Part shown: one piece after another, positions 49,573-60,379 of the stretch | Layout of the letters: every line of letters begins with the position of its first letter | Numbering within the stretch: position 1 is the first letter of the stretch | Source: Tritrichomonas musculus | Taxonomy: Eukaryota > Parabasalia > Tritrichomonadida > Tritrichomonadidae | Direction: 5' to 3' | DNA: 64,000 nucleotides | Assembly (NCBI GenBank): GCA_039105265.1 | Contig: JAPFFF010000021.1 | Coordinates: 1,178,001 to 1,242,000 of the forward strand | Notes under the pieces: model-generated | What the model was told of the DNA's origin: nothing | Seen by the model: the letters and a program-made list of their open reading frames with translations, nothing else | Database searches by the model: none | Translations under genes and position numbers: made by a program

Positions 49573-51039
49573 ATGCAGAATGATCGTTTATATATAAATA
49601 TGACAAAAAAATCATTCACGATTTCTGCTTCAGGTTTAAAAAATATTGTTTTCACAAGTGAATCTTGTTCTACATTATTCTCAGATAGATACGATTCTTT
49701 TAAATTTATTCTTGAAGATAAAGAAATATTTATGAACCGAATATTTGCTGAATTTATTTCTCCATTTGTTTCACACATTCACCAATCTGATCCAACAATT
49801 GATTCAATTTGTTTAAATGACTTTATTCAGAAAGAAAATTCATCTAATAATTTCTTTTCCCCAGAAGTAATTGATAATTTCAAAAAAATATCAACCGGAA
49901 ACTCAATTGAAATTGATGAGGCCATATGCCAAAAACTCCGCATTTTATCAATTCTCATCAGAAATCAGGAGATGTTTGATGAAATGAACAAACTTTATCC
50001 ACTTGAATTAAATGAAAAAAGCATTGATCAATTCATAGAATTTATTAAGTATTTCGATTTTTCAAGTAGCAAAAACTATTTTTATTACCAATCTTTTAAT
50101 AATCAAACTATAATTAATTTCATATCAAGTAATTTTTATTTAATTAAAGACAAGCTCTTAACACTTCCTAAATCAATTCTGTATTTGATTATTTCAAATG
50201 AAAATTTAAAACTAAAAAGTGAAGATTCACTTTTTGATTTTATAAATGAAATTTTTTCAAATGAAAAAGTTCAAGACGATGAAAAAGAACAGAAAATATA
50301 TTTTTATGAAGAACTAATTTTATCTCAATTAAGTAAAGAAAAGTTTAATGAGTTTATTAATGAAATTAATTCTAAAGATATCACACAAAACATATGGGAA
50401 AAAATGAAAGAGTGCTTCTTCTGTTTTAAAGAAAATTTTGAATCAAAAGAAAAAGGAAGTTCACGATATGTTGAAGAAATAAATAAAAAAGATTCTGGCA
50501 AGAAAATAAAAATTGAATATGATAATAACACCAATAACCGCTTCAAGGGAATCATCTCTCATCTAGGCGACGGAAATGGCAAAAATGTAATTAATAAAAA
50601 AATCATCAAAATCACAGCTCTGGCATACAACAGCGGCTTAATCAACAACGTTGTTGACTTTGATGATAAAAATGCTTCGTTTGGAATCTGTGGCAGAGAA
50701 AATTCGTGGATTAGATATGACTTCGTTGACAGGAAAGTGATGCCATCTCACTATTCAATCATGTCTGACCACTGGAACAATTCCAATCGTGGATATTATC
50801 GTCCGCAATGCTGGTGCATTGAAGGCTCAAACGACGAGACGAATTGGACGACACTTGACACCCGCCAGAATGAGAAGTCGCTTGACAGCCAAAGCGTATC
50901 AAATACATTTGAAATAAAAAACAAAAACAACGAATTTTATAGATTTATTCAAATCCGCCAAACAGGAAAGAACACTGGAAATGACAACGATTTTAGATTC
51001 TCATCACTTGAGTATTTCGGAACAATATTAGAAACATAA
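49573..51039 (+). CDS. BTB-like / F5/8C (discoidin) domain protein, copy 2
   Basis: A 488-residue paralogue of the upstream gene with the same order of parts. BTB-like residues about 35-115 (SFKFILEDKEIFMNRIFAEFISPFVS); helical BACK-like middle (QTIINFISSNFYLIKDKLL); a short charged coil near 300-320; then the discoidin domain from about 335 (FKGIISHLGD ... SWIRYDFVDRKVMPSHYSIM ... WCIEGSNDETNWTTLD ... FIQIRQTG). The frame is intact and ends TAATAAA. The C-terminal third has the more GC-rich codons also seen in copy 1, a sign of shared ancestry or gene conversion within the family. Confidence 0.85.
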   Translation: MQNDRLYINMTKKSFTISASGLKNIVFTSESCSTLFSDRYDSFKFILEDKEIFMNRIFAEFISPFVSHIHQSDPTIDSICLNDFIQKENSSNNFFSPEVIDNFKKISTGNSIEIDEAICQKLRILSILIRNQEMFDEMNKLYPLELNEKSIDQFIEFIKYFDFSSSKNYFYYQSFNNQTIINFISSNFYLIKDKLLTLPKSILYLIISNENLKLKSEDSLFDFINEIFSNEKVQDDEKEQKIYFYEELILSQLSKEKFNEFINEINSKDITQNIWEKMKECFFCFKENFESKEKGSSRYVEEINKKDSGKKIKIEYDNNTNNRFKGIISHLGDGNGKNVINKKIIKITALAYNSGLINNVVDFDDKNASFGICGRENSWIRYDFVDRKVMPSHYSIMSDHWNNSNRGYYRPQCWCIEGSNDETNWTTLDTRQNEKSLDSQSVSNTFEIKNKNNEFYRFIQIRQTGKNTGNDNDFRFSSLEYFGTILET

Positions 51040-51068
51040 TAAATGACTTTTAATTTAATCACAAATGA

Positions 51069-51092
51069 TTTTTTTTTTTTTTTTTTTTTTTT
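51069..51092 (+). repeat. T24 homopolymer
   Basis: It lies between copy 2 and the 3' end of the minus-strand copy 3; read on the minus strand it is an A24 tract about 70 bases beyond that gene's end. Confidence 0.85.
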
Positions 51093-51164
51093 GAGATTTC
51101 AATAATTAATGAAGAAAACATCAGTGTTACTAAAGCAAAAACTTTCTTGCTAAATCAAAATGCA

Positions 51165-52756
51165 TTATATTTCAAACGATTCAATAGCAAAGTAATGGTT
51201 ACCATGCCAATTTGAGCCTGTCAAACGAATTCGGATGAATCTGAATTGTGTTGATGATTGATTATTAATCTTGAATGTATGAATAAGGTCCTTTCCTTCG
51301 AGATAAGAACAATCTTTTTCTTCATCAAGGTTTTTCCATGATTGACTATCTACTGAACCTTCCAAAATCCAATAAAATATGATGTTTTCAAAGTGTAATC
51401 TGTTGGAATTATCTTGTGCTCATTAAAGTCAAGAAAAATCCAGCTATTTGGCGGTTATTCGAAATGAAACAAGAACGACCATCAAACAGAGAAACATTGA
51501 TTGGCTTATTTTTTGAATGCCAGATTGATGAAGCAGTAAATTTTATTTTGCTTGTTTGATTTTTCAAGCATCTAATGATTCCATTAAATTGATCATTGTT
51601 TGTTGGCTGAAATAAAATTATAAACTAAAAATCTAAAGTCAGACCACTTTTTAAAAAATATTAGGTCAAAGATAGGTCAAATTAATGTCAAAAAAGGTCT
51701 GAGTTTTGAATTTCAGTTTATTTCGATTCTTGACTTAATTCATTCTTAAGCTGATTAATTTCTTCATTTTGTTCAGCAATTTTCTTAGCTTTTTCTTCCT
51801 CTTTTTCTTTTAATTTCATTTTTAATCCTTGTTCAGTTTCACTCATTTCTTTTCGAATGCGAGAAATTTCATCATCTTTCTCTTGCCTCATTGTTTCTTT
51901 TTCTTTTTGCACCAAAATCAATTGTTGTCGAACAGCGTCAAGCTCATTTTGAAGATTTTGAATTTTATTTTCTTTCAATCCCAATCTTATTGTTTTCTTC
52001 ATCATTCTTTATCTTTTCAAACAGCATGAAAATGGCCGATGAATCGATGAAATTGAAATCGAAAACATTCAAATATTTTTCAATTAATATCTGAAAGTAT
52101 CTCAGATTTGACTCAGAAAAGACAATTTCACTGAACAGGACAGATGCTTGTCTGCCGTATTTGTCGAGATATTTAATTAAAAAAATCAAGAATTTTGTCA
52201 TTTTTTGGTTCTTTTTTTAATCTTTGGAAAATTCGTGAAATAACGTTTATATTCAATTTTAACAATTGTTCATCTTCTATGTATTTTTCAATGTTATCAC
52301 AGATAATTTTCTCGTAAGGTGTTGTGCCAAATGCTTGCTCACTTTGATGTTGGTAGATAAAATTACTTTTTCTTCATGCTTGGAAATGTATTCATTCGTG
52401 ATATTTTGCAATCTAGTAATTTTGTATATGTTGGATAAATAATTTAAACAAACAACATTATGAGATTCAAGCGAAATTTGTTGACATTGAACATAATTAA
52501 TAAAATCTTTGATATATTCTTCTTTGAAATTTGTGTTTTGTTCTGTTTCTTCATCAACCAGATGAATATACTTTGTATTTTTCAATTTTTGCTTGTTTTC
52601 ATGAAAATATTGAGATGAATGTTTGAAAAAATCAAATTTAATTGGATAATTTTTGGTTTTATAAACAAAATAATTAGTGTCTGGAATTCTATCTTCATTA
52701 AAAATGATGTTTCCTTTCTCCATCGATAATTTATCAGAAATAATAATTGAATTCAA
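51165..52756 (-). pseudogene. BTB / coiled-coil / F5/8C protein, copy 3, broken
   Basis: On the opposite strand from copies 1 and 2. Its parts are in the same order but in different frames: a BTB-like start at 52756-52277 (TNYFVYKTKNYPIKFDFFKHSSQYF); a helical region at 52201-51965; a coiled coil at 52005-51718 (QNLQNELDAVRQQLILVQKE); and the discoidin end at 51365-51165 (QSSTQFRFIRIRLTGSNWHG). There are at least three frame changes plus internal stops. A segment of about 100 bp after the coil has no counterpart in copies 1 and 2. The inserted coiled coil distinguishes this subtype. Confidence 0.78.
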
Positions 52757-52992
52757 AATAATCGTATAATTTTATAAATTTTATGAGAAGAGTCGAAACT
52801 AGCGAATTTGTAATAAATATGATTATAATTAAAATATTTTACTTAATAACAGATAATAAATTTAAACTATTAATTATGATATATTTAATGCGCTAGAAAA
52901 CAAGATATTACTATAAAAAATGATGACTTTTGAATTCAAATACTGATCGTAATAGGCAAATTTTTAACCTTAGATAATTTTGTTAAAACTTT

Positions 52993-53069
52993 TGATTGAT
53001 TTTTTTTTTAAACTTTTTTGGACAAAATTGAATGGAAATTTTCGAGCATTCAATTTTTTAAACTTTTTT
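52993..53069 (+). repeat. Direct repeat, copy A
   Basis: About 75 bp (core TGGACAAAATTGAATGGAAA and TTCGAGCATTCAATTTTT), repeated at 53685-53759 with only T-run length changes. A partial inverted copy lies at 53645-53684, making a hairpin with copy B. Confidence 0.8.
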
Positions 53070-53354
53070 GGATTTTTTTCTGAGCTCAAACTTTTCAAAA
53101 AAAAGATAATAAAAAAGAGATAATAATTTTATAGCCATAAAGCTATAAAATCATTTGCAAAGCATTTTAAATAATAACTTTATATTTTTTATTAAAAATC
53201 ATAATGATATAAGAGATAAATTTAGCAAGTTATATTAAAAAAATAGTCAATGATCTGCTTTTGAACTTATCTTAATATAAAGGATATCAAAAAAACACGA
53301 GATATAGAATTTCTTAAGGAGTTTATGGAAAGATGAGATAAATTATTATTTACA

Positions 53355-53580
53355 CAATACACTTATTTGGGCCTAAATATAAAAGCTCGCTGGGTTGGGA
53401 AATACCGAAAGTATTTGTCTTCTTGCATTAGAATTGACTTCTAATCTGAAAATCTAAATATTTTCTCATTCCGTGAGAAAAAGAATGATCGCATCATGTA
53501 TCTGAACTACTTTGTTCCATGGTAAGGCGTGGTTGTTGTTTGAGTCTGTTCTGGGAGAGATATAGGTGCTTAGCTGCTTA
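53355..53580. ncRNA. Candidate structured RNA island
   Basis: Bounded by the direct repeats. The segment is visibly less AT-rich than its flanks and contains short perfect hairpins: AAATAC-CGAAA-GTATTT (53399-53415 region), TCTCA-TTCCG-TGAGA and, competing with it, CATTC...GAATG near 53465-53490. I cannot match it to 5S, U-snRNA, SRP, RNase P or snoRNA by motif. It may instead be a decayed gene. Confidence 0.25.
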
Positions 53581-53684
53581 TTTTAAATTTTTATAAACTG
53601 ACTGATTAATAAACCGCCAAAATATTCACAAAAAAAATTGAGAACATTTTGTCCAAAAAAGTTTAAAAAAAAAATCAATCAAAC

Positions 53685-53759
53685 TGATTGATTTTTTTTT
53701 TAAACTTTTTTGGACAAAATTGAATGGAAATTTTCGAGCATTCAATTTTTTAAACTTTT
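53685..53759 (+). repeat. Direct repeat, copy B
   Basis: Second copy of 52993-53069. Confidence 0.8.
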
Positions 53760-54358
53760 CTATAAAAAGCATTTTATTAATCATTTATATCATAAAAAAT
53801 ATCATATATTTGATTTTTGATTGGTATAAATTGGAATTTATTGCCTAATAAAGTTGGACTTAGCTATTGTAAATAAAAAATGATATGTAATTTTTTGATC
53901 ATTTGATGAAATGAAGCTCCAAAACATAAAATACCCTATTGGATATTGATAATCATCATTAGAAATTTATATTTTTTAAAAAATTAACAAAAATAAGTAA
54001 ATCATATTTCTATTACGAAAAATGTAGCGCACCAAATTCAGTGAAATTTAGCCATCAGAAAATGCATATATAATAACGATGATTTTATCAATATTTCAAA
54101 AATTTGTTATGAATTTGGAGAGAAAAGAAAGATTTGAAATTGAGAGGAATTCATGTAAAGTTCTCAATTCTGATTTTAAAAAACATAAATTTCTCATTTA
54201 AAACGATAATTATGATAAATCTAATAGATTAAAAATCTTATTATATTTGTGCTTAATAAAAATTCAAACAATAAATTTAAAATATTCAAAATCAATCGTT
54301 TTTCAAAATCAAAATTTTGAAAAAATTATAAACGGTTTAGTGTCTACAGTTCTATTTT

Positions 54359-57300
54359 ATGATTCAAGCATTTTCTGCGATTTCCGATACTGTGAAATCA
54401 GATACTTTTAGAAATAAATATTTTTTTAAAGCAATTAGAGATTATTCTTTTATATATGCTTCAGATGATATAACAGCTGAACAAAATAATTTAATTTTCA
54501 AGAGTTTTAAAGAATCACCAGTAGTAATTATTAATAAAGCTAAAAGAACAAAAAAGGAACCCGATAATAAATATCTTTTAATTGCCTTTCAAAAAAGCGT
54601 AATCATGATTGATCAATCTTCTTCACAATCATTCCTTCGTCAACTTTTTAACAGCAAGTTAGATTTATCAATTTGTTTTTTTCCTGGTAGCAAAGATATT
54701 TTTTGTTCAAACACAGAAATAAACTACAAAGAGATCGAATTTACTTCAATTTTTAAAGACGAAATAAGCAGCATGATTAAAGGACTTTCTATTCACGCAA
54801 TTCCACACTCATTACTCAATGAAATTTTATTAAGTACAATTGCATGCATATCAGCATATTTAATTAAGCAAAGTTATTTAAAAACCACTCAAAATAGAAT
54901 TCAAAATTTTTTCAAAAAATCAAGTGAAAATTCGAATGAAATTCTGAATCAAGAAGAGTTCATTTGCATTCGTAAACTTGGCCAAGGAATGACATCTACT
55001 GCCAAACTGATATACAGCATTGATAAGGAAGAGTTATTTGTATTAAAAACGACATACAAAAAAGATTTCAATGAGAAAGAATTGTTCAAAAGAGAAATCG
55101 AAAATTACACAAAAATTCAGCATCCATTGATTCCCAAATTTTACGGCACAATCAACGGCATGAGCAGCCTAATTATAGAATTCATCAATGGCGACACGTT
55201 GCTGAATATCAAGAGAATTAAACTTAGTGAGAATGAAAAAATAAAGATTATTTTTGAATTGATGTTAATTATTGATTTTTTGCATCAAAAAGGCTTCATT
55301 TATCGCGACTTGAAGCCAGACAACATAATGATTGACCAGCACAGAGACGTTTCTTTGATTGACTTTGATAGAATGATTCATTCTGATTATGTTCAAGAAA
55401 ATAATGACGATTTGACGCAAGATTTCGCTTCTGTTTATGCCGCTCCAGATGTGAACACGAATGCGCCATCGTGCAAAAGTGATGTTTATTCATTTGCTCT
55501 TGTCATGCTGTTTATAATGACCGAAGAGAGACCAGACATATCTACGCCGAGTGATTTAAACAAATACTGGTTGATGAGACGCATCTTTGACAACTGCACA
55601 AATTTAAATCCTCAAAAAAGACCGTCAATGAAAGAAATAATTTCTGAATTCTACAACGAATATCAGTCCAAGATTCACATTTATGATCTTGACAAGATTT
55701 ATGACTCAATAAACATTGAAAAGCTGATGAAGAAAGCTGACCAAAACGATCCTGAAAGTCAATATAAACTTGGCGTTATTTATTCAAAAGGGGAATTAGT
55801 TAAAGCTGACATTGACAAAGCAATTCATTATTTCAAACTTGCTTCAGAACAAAATTACACGCCAGCACTGATTGATCTAGGCTTTCTTTATCTTGACAAT
55901 GTGAATGTTAAAAGAGACATGAATAAGGTGATTCATTATTTGTCACTTGCAGCTGAATTGAATGATTTAAAAGCACAAAGTTTCCTTGCTCATACTTATT
56001 ATGATGGAATCTTTGTTGCTCGCGATATTAGTAAAGCTATTTATTACTTTAAGCAAGGAACAAAACATGAAAATATGCATTCTTATTTCATGCTAGGAAT
56101 GATTTATTACGAAGATAAATATATCCATCGTGATGTTGACAAAGCAATTGAATACACGAAATATGCAGCTGATAGAAATTATGAAAATGCTCAATTTTAT
56201 CTTGGTAAAATTTATTATGAAAAGAAAGATTTTGAAAATGCAATTCATTATTTTCAACTTGCTGAAAAACAAAATAATAAAGATGCTCAATTTTATCTTG
56301 GCAAGTTTTATTACGAAGATGTAGAAGATATTGATAAAGCCATTCATTATTTTGAACTCGCTGCTTATCAGAATCATTCTGAAGCACAATATTTTCTTGG
56401 TTTAATTTATTATGAGAATAAATTTGTTCCTAGAGATATGAACAAAGCCATTCAGTACTTTAAGAATGCTGCAGACCAGAATCATAAAAGAGCACAACTT
56501 ATGATGATAGGAATACATTCTAAAGGCGATTCTTTTCAATGTGATAAAGTAAAAAATTATAAGAAAGAGAATGATCCAGCACAACTATTTTTGCAAGGAC
56601 TTTTTTATTATGAAGGAAAAAATGGTCCTTTTGATATCGATAAAGCTATTCATTATTTTTCATTGGCTGCAAATCAAAACTATTCAAAAGCACAATTTAA
56701 TCTTGGTGTAATTTATTACGACGGAAGATTTGTTCAAAGAAACATTAATAAAGCAATTTATTATTTCTCACTTGCATCTGATAATAATTATGCTGAAGCA
56801 CAATTTAATCTTGGTATGATTTATTATGAAAAAAAGTATGTTCCTCGAGATTCAAAGAAAGCAATTCATTATTTTCAATTGGCTGCTGATCAAAACTATC
56901 CAGAAGCACAGTTTTCTCTTGGTAATATTTATAGAGATGGAGTTTATGTTCAACGGGACATTAAAAAAGCGATCAATTATTGTTTACTTGCTGCACAACA
57001 AAATAACAAAAATGCACAATTTCTTCTTGGTGATATTTATTATAAAAACAAAGATGTTCCTGTTGACATTGACAAAGCTATTTATTATTATACATTAGCA
57101 GCACAACAGAATGATAAAGATGCACAATTCATTCTTGGTGATATTTATTATAAAAACAAAGATGTTCCTGTTGATATTGACAAAGCTATTTATTATTATT
57201 CATTAGCAGCACAACAGAATGATAAAGATGCACAATTCACTCTTGGTGTCATTTTCATCGATAATGCTCGTGTCCCTCTTGATATTAATAAAGCAATTTA

Positions 57301-59089
57301 TTACTTTACTCTTGCAGCAAATCAAAATCATTCACGTGCACAACATAATCTCGGCAAAATCTATTCAACAAACACTCATGTTGATCGTGACATTAATAAA
57401 GCAATTTATTATTATTCACTTGCTGCACAACAGAATGAAAATGATTCTCAATTCGCTCTCGGAATCATTTATTATGAAAACAAACTTGTTCCTCGTGATA
57501 TAAACAAAGCTATTTATTACCTGTCGCTTTCAGCAAATCAAAATGATAGAATAGCTCAATATAATCTTGGCGTTTTATTCTATGAAAACAAACTTGTTCC
57601 TCGTGATATAAACAAAGCTATTCAATATCTAACTCTAGCAGCAGATAATAATTTTGCAAATGCACAATTTCTTCTTGGTGAGATTTATTATAAACAAAAA
57701 TTTGTTCCAGTTGACATTGATAAAGCTATTCATTATTATTCTCTTGCAGCGAAGCAGAATCATCTTTTTTCAATTTTTTATTTGGCAGGAATTTATTACG
57801 ATAACATTTACGTTCCTAGAGATTTCACAAAGGTAGTCAATTACCTTGTGAATGCTGCCAAATTGGATTGCAATAACGCACAACACATTCTTGGCGTGAT
57901 TTTCTGCAATGGATACTTTGTCCCTCGTGATGTCAACCGAGGAATTTATTATTATAAAATGGCAGCAGATTGCGGATATTGTGATTCACAATTCGACTTG
58001 GCAAAGATTTATTACACTGGCGAGTACGTTGAACGTGACATTAATAAAGCAATTCATTATTTTACACTTGCTGCAAATCACAAGTATTCAAGAGCACAAT
58101 ATTTCCTTGGCTACATTTATTCGCAAGGCGATAAAAACATTCGGCAAGATAAGCAAAAAGCTTTTTATTATTATTCACTTGCAGCTAATCAATCTCATCC
58201 ACAATCATTAGTCAATGTCGGCGTTTTTTATTTCCTTGGAATATTTGTTCAAAAGGACATCAATAAAGCTATTCACTATTTCTTGCTCGCATCGAAACAG
58301 AAGCATCCTGACGCATTGTTCAATCTGGGAGTCATTTATTCCGATTATATAAACAATTATACACAAATCAACATGAAAAAAGCACTTTACTTCTTCGAAG
58401 AATCTTCAAAAAATGGAAGTTATCAGGCTAATTTTTCTCTGGGTTATTTTTATCACGAAGGAAAATATTTTGAAAGAGATATTGATAAGGCAATTCACTT
58501 TTACAAAGAGGCTTCAAATTTTGATAGCCAATATGCAAAAAATAATTTGGCAATTATTTATTTGAAAGGAGTTGGAGATCCGAGAATCGGTTCTTCTATT
58601 GAATATCTCAATGAAGCTATTAAGCAAAAAAATGACAAGGTTTCAATGTATAATTTGGCTCATATTTACATTTATGAAAATTCATCTAGTCAAGATATTT
58701 CTAAATCAATAGAATTATTAATCAAATCAGCTACTCATGGTTTTTATTTTTCACAAGATTTGCTATGTTTGGCATTGATTAAATTATTCGGATCAGATTT
58801 TGAAAAAATTAAGGAAGAAATTGCAAAATATGATAAGTCAAACGATTTTACTATTAAAATATGCAAGTTTATTGTTGATAATCGTTTAAATGAGCCTTTT
58901 TATTATGAAAAACTATATCAATATTATAAAAATGTTATTCTATTATACAATTTTCTATGCGTTTGCGTTTTGTACGACGACTTTATCAATCAAAAAGCCA
59001 ATCAAAATGATAATCCAGAAAAAGCAAAAATCAACGACATTTCATCTCTTTTTTATGAAGGACTTGATATTGATTTAGATCATTATTGA
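54359..59089 (+). CDS. Protein kinase with about 27 Sel1 repeats
   Basis: A 1576-residue protein. Residues 1-195 are an uncharacterised globular region. The kinase domain spans about 197-435: glycine loop GQGMTSTAK, lysine in FVLKTTY (about K228), YRDLKPDN (315-322) in place of HRD, and DFD (335-337) in place of DFG. Asp and Lys of the catalytic core remain, so activity is possible. From about 465 to 1455 there are some 27 Sel1-type repeats of 36 residues (consensus AQFxLGxIYYxxKxVPxDIxKAIxYYxLAAxQN), forming an alpha-solenoid for protein binding. Two neighbouring repeats are nearly identical in DNA (108-bp period at 57014-57229), a recent internal duplication. Sel1-repeat kinases are greatly expanded in trichomonads. 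The C-terminal 120 residues are unassigned. Confidence 0.92.
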   Translation: MIQAFSAISDTVKSDTFRNKYFFKAIRDYSFIYASDDITAEQNNLIFKSFKESPVVIINKAKRTKKEPDNKYLLIAFQKSVIMIDQSSSQSFLRQLFNSKLDLSICFFPGSKDIFCSNTEINYKEIEFTSIFKDEISSMIKGLSIHAIPHSLLNEILLSTIACISAYLIKQSYLKTTQNRIQNFFKKSSENSNEILNQEEFICIRKLGQGMTSTAKLIYSIDKEELFVLKTTYKKDFNEKELFKREIENYTKIQHPLIPKFYGTINGMSSLIIEFINGDTLLNIKRIKLSENEKIKIIFELMLIIDFLHQKGFIYRDLKPDNIMIDQHRDVSLIDFDRMIHSDYVQENNDDLTQDFASVYAAPDVNTNAPSCKSDVYSFALVMLFIMTEERPDISTPSDLNKYWLMRRIFDNCTNLNPQKRPSMKEIISEFYNEYQSKIHIYDLDKIYDSINIEKLMKKADQNDPESQYKLGVIYSKGELVKADIDKAIHYFKLASEQNYTPALIDLGFLYLDNVNVKRDMNKVIHYLSLAAELNDLKAQSFLAHTYYDGIFVARDISKAIYYFKQGTKHENMHSYFMLGMIYYEDKYIHRDVDKAIEYTKYAADRNYENAQFYLGKIYYEKKDFENAIHYFQLAEKQNNKDAQFYLGKFYYEDVEDIDKAIHYFELAAYQNHSEAQYFLGLIYYENKFVPRDMNKAIQYFKNAADQNHKRAQLMMIGIHSKGDSFQCDKVKNYKKENDPAQLFLQGLFYYEGKNGPFDIDKAIHYFSLAANQNYSKAQFNLGVIYYDGRFVQRNINKAIYYFSLASDNNYAEAQFNLGMIYYEKKYVPRDSKKAIHYFQLAADQNYPEAQFSLGNIYRDGVYVQRDIKKAINYCLLAAQQNNKNAQFLLGDIYYKNKDVPVDIDKAIYYYTLAAQQNDKDAQFILGDIYYKNKDVPVDIDKAIYYYSLAAQQNDKDAQFTLGVIFIDNARVPLDINKAIYYFTLAANQNHSRAQHNLGKIYSTNTHVDRDINKAIYYYSLAAQQNENDSQFALGIIYYENKLVPRDINKAIYYLSLSANQNDRIAQYNLGVLFYENKLVPRDINKAIQYLTLAADNNFANAQFLLGEIYYKQKFVPVDIDKAIHYYSLAAKQNHLFSIFYLAGIYYDNIYVPRDFTKVVNYLVNAAKLDCNNAQHILGVIFCNGYFVPRDVNRGIYYYKMAADCGYCDSQFDLAKIYYTGEYVERDINKAIHYFTLAANHKYSRAQYFLGYIYSQGDKNIRQDKQKAFYYYSLAANQSHPQSLVNVGVFYFLGIFVQKDINKAIHYFLLASKQKHPDALFNLGVIYSDYINNYTQINMKKALYFFEESSKNGSYQANFSLGYFYHEGKYFERDIDKAIHFYKEASNFDSQYAKNNLAIIYLKGVGDPRIGSSIEYLNEAIKQKNDKVSMYNLAHIYIYENSSSQDISKSIELLIKSATHGFYFSQDLLCLALIKLFGSDFEKIKEEIAKYDKSNDFTIKICKFIVDNRLNEPFYYEKLYQYYKNVILLYNFLCVCVLYDDFINQKANQNDNPEKAKINDISSLFYEGLDIDLDHY
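57014..57229 (+). repeat. Recent 108-bp tandem duplication within the Sel1 array
   Basis: The unit 57014-57121 and the next unit 57122-57229 differ at only a few bases, while other Sel1 repeats in the gene are much more diverged. Confidence 0.85.
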
Positions 59090-59356
59090 TAATTATAATG
59101 AAAGAATAAGTATCATTAAAACAACTTAATTGGATTTTGATGTTAAAATATCCTCAACTCCATTTTTTATTTTTATTTTTTTTTTAATGCAAATGATTAT
59201 ACAGTTATCATTGAGCTATTTTGTTTAAAGAAAGCTGATATTACTGCTTTTGATGTAATAATGATTAAAATATTGATATTTTTTAAAAAATCGTTATTTT
59301 GTACGTTAATAATACTTTGAATAGGAATTTTTAAACTTTTTTTCTAATCGATTGTT

Positions 59357-60379
59357 ATGACAACTAGGCCTGTTGTTCATATTTATCCAAGAGGAACATA
59401 TAAAGCTCCTCCCTTTTACTTCCGCGGCGCTGAACCATTAACAGAACCAGAATATTTAACAAAGCAATTATCAATATATCGCGAAAATTATCGAAATTCA
59501 AAAAAAGAACTTGAGAAAACTAAAGCTGAATTCAATCAACTTAATACAAGCCTTTCAGCAAAGGATGGATATACGGTTGCACTAGCAAGTGCTTTGGGTG
59601 AAGAGTCATTTACAACTGAAGAAAACGCAAAATTAAGGCATCAACTAGCAGACTTAACAACCAAAATAGAATCAATTGAAAGAAGTATTAAATTTTATAA
59701 AGATCAACAAAGTACTTCTCTTGTCTCTGGATTACTTCGCGAAAAAGCATTTTATCATGCAGAGATTGAAAACCGCAGAATAGAAATTTTTGATGGAATT
59801 GAAAGTATACGTAATTCAAAGGCTAAGCTTGGAAGTATTGTCAGCTCAGAGAAATATGCTCATGTATTACATACGGTTGCTGAATATTCATCCGTCAAAC
59901 ATTTATACCACAAACTTAGATCGGATATGAATCATTTATTTAGAAAATTCAATGATAAAACTCCACCCAAAAATTCCAAATTTGCACAAAGACCTGAAAA
60001 TTCAGAAATTAAAAATCTTTATGAACAAAAATATCTAATAGCGACAGCATTAAATGAAGTACGAAATGAAAAATATTATACAGAAGCTTTAGCCAAGTAT
60101 TCTTCATTGGCAATGATCGACCAAATTGAAGCTATGAATCAAGTATTAATTTCACTTGGCGGGGATGAACTTGATGTAAATCAGCTTCGATCCGAATTCA
60201 ATACAACAAATGATGAATATACTGAAAATGATAGTTCAAGTCCTAATAAGAAGAGTCCTAAAAAAATGACAATGACTTCTTCGGATCCATCTAAGCCAAA
60301 AAAACCAAAATCACGAACAAAGGGAGGTCTTCCAACTTCAAGAAGAGCCAAAACTTCACTTGGTGACATATATAAGTGA
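59357..60379 (+). CDS. Coiled-coil protein with basic tail, unknown function
   Basis: A 340-residue protein. The opening MTTRPVVHIYPRGTYKAPPFYFRG is conserved-looking and non-helical. Coiled coils occupy about 35-75 and 85-150. A mixed helical part follows to about 275, then a disordered, S/K/P-rich basic tail (SPKKMTMTSSDPSKPKKPKS, then RTKGGLPTSRRAK), which could bind nucleic acid or microtubules. I recognise no family. Intact frame with an ordinary start. Confidence 0.72.
   Translation: MTTRPVVHIYPRGTYKAPPFYFRGAEPLTEPEYLTKQLSIYRENYRNSKKELEKTKAEFNQLNTSLSAKDGYTVALASALGEESFTTEENAKLRHQLADLTTKIESIERSIKFYKDQQSTSLVSGLLREKAFYHAEIENRRIEIFDGIESIRNSKAKLGSIVSSEKYAHVLHTVAEYSSVKHLYHKLRSDMNHLFRKFNDKTPPKNSKFAQRPENSEIKNLYEQKYLIATALNEVRNEKYYTEALAKYSSLAMIDQIEAMNQVLISLGGDELDVNQLRSEFNTTNDEYTENDSSSPNKKSPKKMTMTSSDPSKPKKPKSRTKGGLPTSRRAKTSLGDIYK

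Larger units (their letters stand above)
52757..54358. other. Intergenic region with repeats and a structured island
   Basis: It contains a 75-bp direct repeat (52993-53069 and 53685-53759), an inverted partial copy of it (about 53645-53684), and between them a GC-richer island with hairpins (about 53355-53580). The rest is AT-rich. No protein gene is seen. Confidence 0.6.

Noticed and set aside
51600-51720. Intron in the third BTB-F5/8C copy
   Set aside because: The extra segment ends in TTTATTTCAG but lacks the parabasalid branch/3' motif, and the gene is broken elsewhere, so an indel is simpler.
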